DNA of 7,079 nucleotides from Legionellales bacterium (lineage in GTDB: Bacteria; Pseudomonadota; Gammaproteobacteria; PIVX01): the NCBI GenBank assembly GCA_013215905.1, contig JABSQI010000082.1:1-7079 (forward strand), given 5' to 3'. Every line of letters starts with the position of its first letter. Position 1 is the stretch's first letter. The notes under the pieces were generated by a model that was given only the letters and a program-made list of their open reading frames with translations, was not told where the DNA came from and ran no database searches. Of this stretch, positions 1-5,989 are shown one piece after another. Made by a program: the position numbers and the translations under genes.

Positions 1-65
1 TTCTATACCTATTACTATGAAAAATAGTATTCTAAAATATAAATGTTATATATTTTACAAATAAC

Positions 66-77
66 CCAAATATTTGG
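66..77. repeat. 12-bp perfect palindrome upstream of tRNA-Gln
   Basis: CCAAATATTTGG reads identically on both strands. It lies in the AT-rich leader about 95 nt before the tRNA and upstream of the best -35 box at 108. It could be a protein-binding site or only a chance AT-rich palindrome. No function can be assigned, and apart from the candidate promoter the rest of 1-170 shows no gene. Confidence 0.3.
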
Positions 78-107
78 CTATATTTTGACCTTTTACCAAT
101 AATAAAA

Positions 108-136
108 TTGACAGTTCTAACCATCTTAGCAAAAAT
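108..136 (+). promoter_or_regulatory. Candidate sigma70 promoter for tRNA-Gln
   Basis: A perfect TTGACA (-35) lies at 108-113. After a 17-nt spacer comes AAAAAT (131-136), which matches four of six bases of the -10 consensus. Transcription would start near 143 and give a 5' leader of about 28 nt, to be removed by RNase P. The -35 is strong and the -10 weak. An alternative upstream pair is TTTACA (54-59) with TATATT (79-84) at 19-nt spacing. Confidence 0.35.
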
Positions 137-170
137 GTACTCTGAATATTTGAATAATAAAAATCACTAA

Positions 171-245
171 TGGGGTATAGCCAAGCGGTAAGGCACAGGG
201 TTTTGATCCCTGCATTCCCAGGTTCGAATCCTGGTACCCCAGCCA
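171..245 (+). tRNA. tRNA-Gln (anticodon UUG), CCA encoded
   Basis: All four arms can be folded by hand. The acceptor stem pairs 171-177 with 235-241, the D stem 180-182 with 192-194, the anticodon stem 196-200 with 208-212, and the T stem 218-222 with 230-234 around a TTCGAAT loop. The seven-base anticodon loop 201-207 (TTTTGAT) places TTG at 203-205, which reads CAA and, by wobble, CAG codons. The weak U1-A72 pair and the discriminator G at 242 agree with known GlnRS identity elements. The 3' CCA (243-245) is genomic. The sequence is close to E. coli tRNA-Gln. It is a single tRNA here, with no neighbouring tRNA in the window, and it converges on the DUF945 gene. Confidence 0.97.
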
Positions 246-249
246 ATAG

Positions 250-324
250 TAATATTTTAGAGTAGATTTTTATAACAAATTTAAGAAAAATAATAAGATT
301 ATAAAAGTCTACTCTAAAATGTTA
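250..324. repeat. 75-nt inverted repeat, 26-nt arms, 23-nt loop
   Basis: Arm 250-275 pairs with 299-324. All 26 positions pair on a + strand RNA, with two U·G wobbles (253/321 and 267/307). On a - strand RNA these would be A/C mismatches, so the fold is better in transcripts running out of the tRNA. The core is ATTTTAGAGTAGA (254-266) against TCTACTCTAAAAT (308-320). The stem is AT-rich, and T- and A-tracts lie inside it rather than flanking it in terminator order, so it is not a classical intrinsic terminator. It begins 5 nt after the tRNA and ends 6 nt from the DUF945 stop codon. It could be a 3'-end processing or stability structure, a bidirectional transcription barrier, or a miniature repeat. 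No target-site duplication is evident. Confidence 0.75.
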
Positions 325-328
325 GAGT
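311..328 (-). terminator. Possible weak terminator hairpin after the DUF945 gene
   Basis: On the - strand, just past the DUF945 stop codon, ACTCTAA and TTAGAGT form a 7-bp stem around a 4-nt loop, followed by AGACTTTTAT. The stem is AT-rich and the T-tract is offset and short, so termination would be inefficient. The hairpin uses bases that also belong to the right arm of the larger inverted repeat (250-324), so the two folds exclude each other. Confidence 0.25.
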
Positions 329-329
329 C

Positions 330-1748
330 CTATAATACATTCCCATTAACATTAAATACACCATCAGAAAATTTAAAATCTATATTATATTTTTGCTTAT
401 CTAAACTTATTAGTCCTGCTTTTTCCCAATCCTGAATTTGTGATTTAACTTTATCATCGTCAATTTTTATATTTTGGGCTCTAAGATATTCTTTGGAATT
501 ATTATGATCTGCAACTTTTAATAATTCTCTCCTTTTATCTAAGATCATAAAATATCTAGTTATTTCTTGTGCTAGTTTTTCTGAAATTGAAACATTGAAT
601 TTAATTTTATTAGCAAGTTCCCAGAGAGTTTTTACTGACTTTAAGTTTTCTGGCCAAGGATATTTAGGATTTATATTTCCATTAATCTCTAGCCCTCCTT
701 CAACAGAAGAAAATTTTATAGGGGTTACCTTTACGACACTTTTATCTGTGATACTTTTGCCAATATCACCAAAAAAATCTCCTGAAGAAAAACTAGCGTC
801 TCCATTAGATATCTTCTCAAAAAAAGTAACCAGTGGTTTCAAATAAAAATCATCTCCATTTATATTAATAGAGAATTTCTTATATTCACCAAACATGCCA
901 TTTAAATTATTAATACTCATTAAGAATTTAATATCTGCAATATCTTGTGGACTATTTAATATAGTTATTTCTTGTAAAAATTCATCAATAGACACTTTCT
1001 TACCATCAATCGTCTTTAAAGATATTTCATCGGCTAAAATAATGCGACTGAAGTCATAACTTTTATCTTCCATAAAATATCTCTCATTCACATTTATATC
1101 TTTTACTACTATTTTTCCTAAAATAAGATGATTGATATTAAATTCATCTACATCTAAGTTAAATTTATACTGAGAAAAATCAGCAGTATGATAAAACTCA
1201 AAATCTAAATCTAAAAAATTAAAATATAATAATTTATTTACACGTTGTTTATGGGCTGGCAGTAACAATGTATGAATAAAGTCTCCAGCATATGAAATAT
1301 AAGAATCTAACCTGATTGGTAACGACTCTATCTTGTTTTTAGATGATTCAAAATCTAAATTTATCTTGGAACTCAGTGCAGCCAATCCAACAGCATTTTT
1401 ACTTTTAGAACGATATATAAATAATAAAGGCCCATGCCAAATATCTATTTCTATGTTGAATTCATTTCCAGCTTGCCTAAACCCACTAGCAATCCCACTT
1501 AAAATAATCCCTTTAGTTTTTTTAGGATAAATCTTCCCTCCAATATATGCCTTGGAAGTAAACCAACCCCTCTTAATGCTTATTCTGGAGAAATCAATAT
1601 CAGTAAAAGAATTTTTCTTATCTGTTATCTTATCCGTATTAATGAGAGCTTCATTTAATTTATTCTGAATAATTATCCCAGAGATATAGGGAAAAATTAT
1701 GAATAAAACAAAGGCAACTCCCCCAATTAAGATAACAAAACGTCTCAC
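330..1748 (-). CDS. DUF945 (YdgA/YihF-like) membrane-anchored protein
   Basis: The protein is about 472 residues, near the usual length of E. coli YdgA and YihF. It begins with a short basic N-terminus (RRF) and one hydrophobic segment (residues ~5-27), followed by a long soluble part. This fits an inner-membrane anchor with a periplasmic domain. Family hallmarks are visible: RGWFTS near residues 60-65, HGPLLF near 105-110, and a C-terminal DGVFNVNG just before the stop, matching the 'G.L.vNG' ending of PF06097. I chose GTG at 1748 because AAGGA lies six bases before it. The in-frame TTG at 1751 would be only three bases from that site. The gene follows the MFS gene by 27 nt and is probably co-transcribed with it. 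It ends with TAG. The biochemical role of DUF945 proteins is not well established, so none is assigned. Family assignment rests on remembered motifs. Confidence 0.85.
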   Translation of the reverse strand: MRRFVILIGGVAFVLFIIFPYISGIIIQNKLNEALINTDKITDKKNSFTDIDFSRISIKRGWFTSKAYIGGKIYPKKTKGIILSGIASGFRQAGNEFNIEIDIWHGPLLFIYRSKSKNAVGLAALSSKINLDFESSKNKIESLPIRLDSYISYAGDFIHTLLLPAHKQRVNKLLYFNFLDLDFEFYHTADFSQYKFNLDVDEFNINHLILGKIVVKDINVNERYFMEDKSYDFSRIILADEISLKTIDGKKVSIDEFLQEITILNSPQDIADIKFLMSINNLNGMFGEYKKFSININGDDFYLKPLVTFFEKISNGDASFSSGDFFGDIGKSITDKSVVKVTPIKFSSVEGGLEINGNINPKYPWPENLKSVKTLWELANKIKFNVSISEKLAQEITRYFMILDKRRELLKVADHNNSKEYLRAQNIKIDDDKVKSQIQDWEKAGLISLDKQKYNIDFKFSDGVFNVNGNVL

Positions 1749-1754
1749 CAAAAA

Positions 1755-1759
1755 TCCTT
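1755..1759 (-). promoter_or_regulatory. Shine-Dalgarno AAGGA of the DUF945 gene
   Basis: Read on the - strand, AAGGA is followed by six bases (TTTTTG) and then GTG. This is the clearest ribosome binding site in the window. It decides the start, because the alternative TTG at 1751 would have a spacing of only three bases. Confidence 0.65.
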
Positions 1760-1775
1760 ATATTAGTACCAAACT

Positions 1776-3032
1776 CTAAGAATAATTACCTTTAATTCTA
1801 AATGCAAATAAAATACCAATTACTAAGCCGATCACTAGCAAAGAGAAAGCATGCATAAAAGCCTCCGGGCTATATATAGGTATATTATCAATGTAGCTGA
1901 TTTTATCGCTATTATCCAATATCCAACCAACAAGAGGTAATAATATCGAAGCGACTATTACAGATGCCATATTTGCAAAAGCAAGAGATGTCCCAGATAC
2001 TGTAGGAATATTCAACTCTGTAGAAAGAGTATAGGAAATAACAACTCCTCCACTGAATACACCGGCCAATAATATTAACATTCCTAGTGTAAATAACCCC
2101 CAATTTGAAACAAATACCAGCAATGAAATTGTTAGCGTTAAGAAAACACTTGAGACTATCATTAGATGTTTTCTATTTATAAATTTATCCGATAACCATC
2201 CTAAGAGAGGCGCACCTATAATCCAGCCTATAAAAATAAATCCGCTAAACATAGCCCCTTTTTCAGCGGACATACTATAGCATTGTCTAAGAAAAGTAGG
2301 CCCCCACATTTCACCTAGAACTGCTGTTGGAGCAAAGAAAAATCCAACAAATATTGCGTTATACCAAGAGTTAGGATTTTTTAAAACTATTGATAAAGAT
2401 TGTCGCATAGACAATCTTTCTTGTTTGCTAGTTTTTTTAACAAAATCTGGATTTGCTTTCCCCCAAATTTTAATGGCTATAGCAATCAATACAAGCAATA
2501 CTGCCATTAACAATACTGCTTGACGCCACCCAAGTAATACCATAATGCTAGCCAAAGGCACTGCACAGAATGCCCCCAACATTCCACTAGATTGTGTCAG
2601 CCCAACAATTAAACCCAGCTTATTTGCTGGGTGCCATGTTGCAGTTAGAGTAATAACCCCCACAAAGCCAAATGCTGCTGAAAAACCAATTAAAACTCTT
2701 GCTAAACAGGCCGAGATTATTGAGTAAGACATTGCGAAAATAACACATCCAAACGCAGAAACAGTAGCCATTGTGTATAATAGCCTTTGAGAACCATATT
2801 TATCCACCAGTAAACCTACAGGCACCTGGAGTAGAACATAAGGATAATAGAAGCATGCGGACAATAAACCCACTATTAGAGCGTTGGCTTTTAAATCCTG
2901 CATTAATTCTAACGCCATAACGCCAGGCGATACTCGAACAATATACTCACTAAAAAAGAAACTAGAGGCAATAATCCATACTATCCATGGCCACCAGTTA
3001 TTAACAATCGATTTAAGTCGCACTTTCAACAT
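1776..3032 (-). CDS. MFS family transporter, 12 TM, substrate unknown
   Basis: This 418-residue protein is hydrophobic throughout, with about twelve predicted membrane helices (roughly 13-33, 50-72, 85-102, 107-130, 140-165, 172-190, 223-245, 258-280, 290-308, 311-332, 346-371, 391-412) and a hydrophilic central loop near 190-220. Cytoplasmic motif A appears twice, as expected for the duplicated MFS fold: G73-LLVDKYG..R83 after helix 2, and G278-WLSDK..NRK after helix 8. The N-terminal SEYIVRVSPGVM and YPYVLLQVPVG resemble MFS proteins I recall from Legionella, Coxiella and Francisella. Their substrates are mostly unproven, so import of a nutrient is only an inference. The ATG has no good Shine-Dalgarno sequence. 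A weak promoter, TTGATA (3192-3187), 17 nt, TACTAA, may drive it from the 189-nt gap after lptG. The first in-frame stop upstream is at 3084-3086, with no ATG, GTG or TTG between. Confidence 0.9.
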   Translation of the reverse strand: MLKVRLKSIVNNWWPWIVWIIASSFFFSEYIVRVSPGVMALELMQDLKANALIVGLLSACFYYPYVLLQVPVGLLVDKYGSQRLLYTMATVSAFGCVIFAMSYSIISACLARVLIGFSAAFGFVGVITLTATWHPANKLGLIVGLTQSSGMLGAFCAVPLASIMVLLGWRQAVLLMAVLLVLIAIAIKIWGKANPDFVKKTSKQERLSMRQSLSIVLKNPNSWYNAIFVGFFFAPTAVLGEMWGPTFLRQCYSMSAEKGAMFSGFIFIGWIIGAPLLGWLSDKFINRKHLMIVSSVFLTLTISLLVFVSNWGLFTLGMLILLAGVFSGGVVISYTLSTELNIPTVSGTSLAFANMASVIVASILLPLVGWILDNSDKISYIDNIPIYSPEAFMHAFSLLVIGLVIGILFAFRIKGNYS

Positions 3033-3221
3033 GTTTTTTGTTTCAGGTAATTCATATCTTTTACCATTGTATTCAATATGATTTCATCATCCAAATGATT
3101 TTTTGGAATATTGGGCACATTTTTTTTGCTATTGGTAAGGTTTAAATCAATCTAGAACTACTTTTAGTAATTTACATAATTATTTATATCAAAAAATATT
3201 TTCAAACAGAAACTGTCATAA

Positions 3222-4280
3222 CTAACGATAATACCTTAACAATAGTAGTCCAATAGAAGCAAAGACTAATATGGGAGACAATACCTCCATTAGAGGATTT
3301 ACTTGTAATAATATACTAAGGGGGCCAAGAAACATACTAAAAAAATAAAAAGTAATTCCAACTAGACTACCTATAATAATTCTTAATCCTAAATTAGAAC
3401 TTCTTAAGGGTCCTAATATCATAGGGACAGCTAATATTAACATTACTATCGTTTTTAACGGGGTAACTAAACGATCCCAAAAAACCCAAATATATCTATC
3501 ACTACTTTTATTTACATTTTTATATATGAAAACATATCCTGCTAATTCACGCATGGTCAGATTAGCTGGTTCAGAAGTATCCAACAATATATACTTTAAA
3601 GGACTTTGTATCTTCCAAATTGACTCAGACATTTGACTATGGGTTATCTGGTCAGAAAATATTTTTGTAACTCTAATTTTTTTTGCTCTCCAGAAATTAT
3701 CATCTACTAATACTCTCTTTGCAAAATCTATTCTAGTCAATACCCTATCTCTAAAAGAATACTTCACAACATTTTTTAAGGTATTGCCAGAAACATTACC
3801 TATAAAAATAAAATCTTCCCCGTCTTTCGTCCAAATACCACTTTTTGATCTAACAACTCTTCCTCCACTTTTTTGAAATAGTTTATTTTCTTCAGACAAT
3901 CGGTATGCCCCAGGAGCTACGTATTCTTTTATCAACATAGCAAAAATACTTATAAATACCGCACTCTTTAATAAAATAAAACATATACGATAGACAGATA
4001 TACCTGATACTCGAAAAATTGTTAATTCATTATTAGTTGCAAATATTCCTAAACTTACAACTCCTGCTAGTAAACAAATTAGAGGAATCATATCACCAAC
4101 TTTCGTCGGCATCTGTAATATTACGTAGGAAGCAGCTTGGAAAATATGATACTCATTCTGGCCTATTGAAGAAGCTTCTCTAACCATCCCAACTATAAAG
4201 AATAAGCTACAAAAGACTATTAAAATGAGTAAGAAACTTTGGATAACCATTCTATTTATATATTTTGAAATTATTCTCAT
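3222..4280 (-). CDS. lptG: LPS export permease LptG
   Basis: LptG is one of two half-transporter membrane subunits of LptB2FGC, the ABC machine that extracts lipopolysaccharide from the inner membrane and pushes it into the LptA bridge. The protein is 352 residues; E. coli LptG has 360. Three N-terminal helices (~14-32, 60-81, 97-118) are followed by a periplasmic beta-jellyroll domain (~125-265) and three C-terminal helices (~272-290, 299-318, 332-349), the standard YjgP/YjgQ layout. Family signatures include NNELTIFRVSGIS near 83-95 (the ATPase-contacting segment), EYVAPG near 119-124, GIWTKDGEDFIFI near 148-160, and ILGPLRSSNLGLR near 288-300. It lies 16 nt after lptF in the usual order and should share its transcript. 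The stop is TAG. A weak ACAG/CTGT hairpin beyond it (3206-3216) is too short to call a terminator. Confidence 0.96.
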   Translation of the reverse strand: MRIISKYINRMVIQSFLLILIVFCSLFFIVGMVREASSIGQNEYHIFQAASYVILQMPTKVGDMIPLICLLAGVVSLGIFATNNELTIFRVSGISVYRICFILLKSAVFISIFAMLIKEYVAPGAYRLSEENKLFQKSGGRVVRSKSGIWTKDGEDFIFIGNVSGNTLKNVVKYSFRDRVLTRIDFAKRVLVDDNFWRAKKIRVTKIFSDQITHSQMSESIWKIQSPLKYILLDTSEPANLTMRELAGYVFIYKNVNKSSDRYIWVFWDRLVTPLKTIVMLILAVPMILGPLRSSNLGLRIIIGSLVGITFYFFSMFLGPLSILLQVNPLMEVLSPILVFASIGLLLLRYYR

Positions 4281-4290
4281 ACAAAAATTA

Positions 4291-4295
4291 CCTTT
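4291..4295 (-). promoter_or_regulatory. Probable ribosome binding site of lptG
   Basis: On the - strand AAAGG lies ten bases before the lptG ATG, within the short lptF-lptG gap. The spacing is a little long. With the stop and start only 16 nt apart, translational coupling to lptF is also likely. Confidence 0.4.
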
Positions 4296-4296
4296 T

Positions 4297-5403
4297 TCAA
4301 GATTTAAGATACCTTAATATTTTTTTATTGTTAAATAAAATTATTCCCAATATTAAAAATATTGTATGTACCCACCACAAACCAAAAACAGGGGGAATCG
4401 TTCCTTCTTTTATAGCGTTCCTACCAAAGAACAATAAATTATAGTACCCAATATATATCAATACTCCAGGCAATATTTTAGAGTATTTTCCTTTCCTTGG
4501 CTCAGTTCTACTGATGCTAAACGCTAACAAAATGAATATCAAAACTGAAATAGGATGAGAAATCCTCCAATGAAATTCTGCCAACTTCAACCTTCTCGAA
4601 CCAGAACTAAAATCCAGTAACTCATCTAATGACATGATATTTTCAGTATAATTGAAAGTAGTATTAACACTAGGTAGTTTCGTCAAATATTTTTCAAATT
4701 CAATACTACGAAAACCACCTTTTGTATCATTTCTTGAATATCTGATCCCATCTTCAAGAACAACATACTGCAATTTATTTTCACTATGAGTAGCAACTTT
4801 ACCATTTTCGGCTAGAATGATCTCAAATTCATACCCTGTTTTTCTAGGTTTTCTAGGATGCTCGGCTACAAATAATCCATGTGCTAAATTATTCCCATCA
4901 GTATCTTTTGTAAAATTATCAATATAAATAACTTTTTTACCTCCATCTACTAATGAAAATTGGCCTGGAGCCAAAAGTTTAGATAGTACATCTGATTTTG
5001 CAACAGTTCTCACATTACTTAAATAATTTATACTAAGTGGGCCTAACCATAAAGAAAAAACAGCAACGCATTGACTAATAACTATAGAACTCATCAAAGA
5101 TAACGATAATAACCTTGCTCTGCTGATACCACTCGTTAATAGAACAACCATTTCTTGATCAGCGTACATTCTACTATACACGAGAATAGCAGATAAATAA
5201 AAACCTAAAGGTATTAATAAACTTAGTAAATAAGGTATTTCTAAAAATACCATTTTCATAATATATGATACTGGAAACGCACCTCTTAATACATATTTTA
5301 AATACTTAAGACTAGCATGGCCAATAAAAATAACTAATAAAATACCAATAACACCCAAAGAGGTATATATTAATTCCTTATTGAAATACCTTCTAATAAT
5401 CAT
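4297..5403 (-). CDS. lptF: LPS export permease LptF
   Basis: LptF pairs with LptG to form the membrane channel of the LptB2FGC lipopolysaccharide exporter. At 368 residues it nearly equals E. coli LptF (366) and starts with the same kind of N-terminus (MIIRRYF). Helices lie near 13-35, 52-76 and 98-121, followed by a periplasmic domain (~125-275) and three C-terminal helices (~282-298, 310-327, 341-357). Conserved features are YSRMYADQEMVVLLTSGIS (76-94; coupling segment to LptB), GPLSINYLSN (121-130), APGQF (145-149), and the EFHWRIS.P stretch (276-284) leading to SISRTEPRKGKY (296-307). It is the first gene of its transcript, divergent from holC. A TATAAT lies about 33 nt before the ATG. 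No Shine-Dalgarno sequence is evident. The stop is TGA. Confidence 0.96.
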   Translation of the reverse strand: MIIRRYFNKELIYTSLGVIGILLVIFIGHASLKYLKYVLRGAFPVSYIMKMVFLEIPYLLSLLIPLGFYLSAILVYSRMYADQEMVVLLTSGISRARLLSLSLMSSIVISQCVAVFSLWLGPLSINYLSNVRTVAKSDVLSKLLAPGQFSLVDGGKKVIYIDNFTKDTDGNNLAHGLFVAEHPRKPRKTGYEFEIILAENGKVATHSENKLQYVVLEDGIRYSRNDTKGGFRSIEFEKYLTKLPSVNTTFNYTENIMSLDELLDFSSGSRRLKLAEFHWRISHPISVLIFILLAFSISRTEPRKGKYSKILPGVLIYIGYYNLLFFGRNAIKEGTIPPVFGLWWVHTIFLILGIILFNNKKILRYLKS

Positions 5404-5435
5404 AAATTACAAAACTATTTATAAAAACAATTAAT

Positions 5436-5464
5436 ATTATATGTCTAATAAGGAAATTTGTACA
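5436..5464 (-). promoter_or_regulatory. Sigma70-type promoter for lptFG
   Basis: On the - strand a perfect -10 TATAAT lies at 5441-5436, with TGTACA (four of six -35 bases) at 5464-5459 and a 17-nt spacer. Transcription would start near 5429, giving a leader of about 25 nt before the lptF ATG. Confidence 0.55.
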
Positions 5465-5494
5465 TAATGTTTACAATGGCAGTAAGCTTTAATT

Positions 5495-5522
5495 TTGGTG
5501 AAACCATGATACCTGCTAAAAT
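5495..5522 (+). promoter_or_regulatory. Extended -10 promoter for holC-valS
   Basis: TTGGTG (5495-5500) is followed by a 16-nt spacer and then TGC-TAAAAT, with the hexamer at 5517-5522. The hexamer matches TATAAT at five of six bases, and the TG one base ahead makes it an extended -10. Transcription from about 5529 leaves a leader of about 32 nt before the holC ATG. The -35 half is weak. Confidence 0.45.
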
Positions 5523-5560
5523 CCCGATATTAGAAATTTATATTATCTCAATTTTTATTT

Positions 5561-5977
5561 ATGGTTAATTTTTATATCTTATCACAAAACGATATCCTTA
5601 ATTCTTTAAATACAATTTGTAGAATTATTGAGAAAGCATTCGAACAAAAAAATACAATTTTTGTTTACTCTCCCAACGAATATATAACTAATGATATTGA
5701 TCAAATGCTATGGACATTCAAAGAAACATCATTTATTGGTCATACAACATTAGAAGAACAAATTCCTTATAGTTCGATATATATAAACCATTTTATCAAA
5801 TCCATAGACCCATTTTCTATTATCGTGAATCTAACCCATAATAATATAACTCCTACAAACAATACAGGCAAAATAATTGAATTTGTTTACAACGATAAAG
5901 AACAGAAACAATCAAGTCGTGAAAAATATTTGTTTTATAAAAACAATAACCTTAAATTAAATACTTATAAAATGTAA
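5561..5977 (+). CDS. holC: DNA polymerase III chi subunit (HolC)
   Basis: HolC is an accessory clamp-loader subunit. With psi it links the DNA polymerase III holoenzyme to single-strand binding protein at the replication fork. The protein is 138 residues; E. coli chi has 147. Matching landmarks are VNFYIL at the N-terminus, IDQMLWTFKETSFIGH (residues 46-61, equivalent to LDEALWA...SFVPH), a hydrophobic FSIIVNL strand (85-91), and the C-terminal REKYLFYKNNNLKLNTYKM (120-138), which parallels RERYKAYR..GFNLNT. Overall identity to E. coli looks low, as is usual for chi in AT-rich genomes. No Shine-Dalgarno sequence precedes the ATG, and the candidate promoter is about 40 nt upstream. valS begins 12 nt after the TAA stop, the classic holC-valS operon. 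pepA, which often precedes holC, is absent. Confidence 0.88.
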   Translation: MVNFYILSQNDILNSLNTICRIIEKAFEQKNTIFVYSPNEYITNDIDQMLWTFKETSFIGHTTLEEQIPYSSIYINHFIKSIDPFSIIVNLTHNNITPTNNTGKIIEFVYNDKEQKQSSREKYLFYKNNNLKLNTYKM

Positions 5978-5989
5978 TACAAAATAACT

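Noticed and set aside
13..29. TACTAT/ATAGTA hairpin with a 5-nt loop near the left edge
   Set aside because: A six-base AT-rich stem with no T-run; expected by chance in this composition, and no upstream gene is visible.
2..64. Short + strand frame entering from the left edge and ending in TAA
   Set aside because: Only about 20 codons, rich in K, I and Y as expected from random AT-rich DNA. No evidence that it is the tail of a real gene.
55..246. 63-residue open frame on the - strand across the tRNA (begins MAGVPGFEPG)
   Set aside because: It is the antisense of tRNA-Gln. The GVPGFEPGNAGIKT-type string is a well-known spurious translation of tRNA genes, and the rest is AT-rich leader.
595..1530. 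+ strand open frames at 595-846 and 1333-1530
   Set aside because: They lie antisense inside the DUF945 gene, whose family motifs are clear on the - strand. They have no recognisable protein features.
1912..3081. Alternative frames at 1912-2103 (-), 2545-2727 (+) and 2884-3081 (+)
   Set aside because: The first two lie wholly inside the MFS gene. The third overlaps its 5' end and extends 49 nt into the adjacent gap. All are explained as shadows of its coding sequence.
3206..3216. ACAG-AAA-CTGT hairpin after lptG, followed on the - strand by a T-rich stretch
   Set aside because: The stem is only four base pairs and the T-tract begins late, so it does not qualify as an intrinsic terminator.
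4472..4485. 14-mer AATATTTTAGAGTA identical to 251-264 in the inverted repeat
   Set aside because: It encodes ordinary LptF residues (around KYSKIL), has no partner arm nearby, and its AT-rich content makes coincidence likely.
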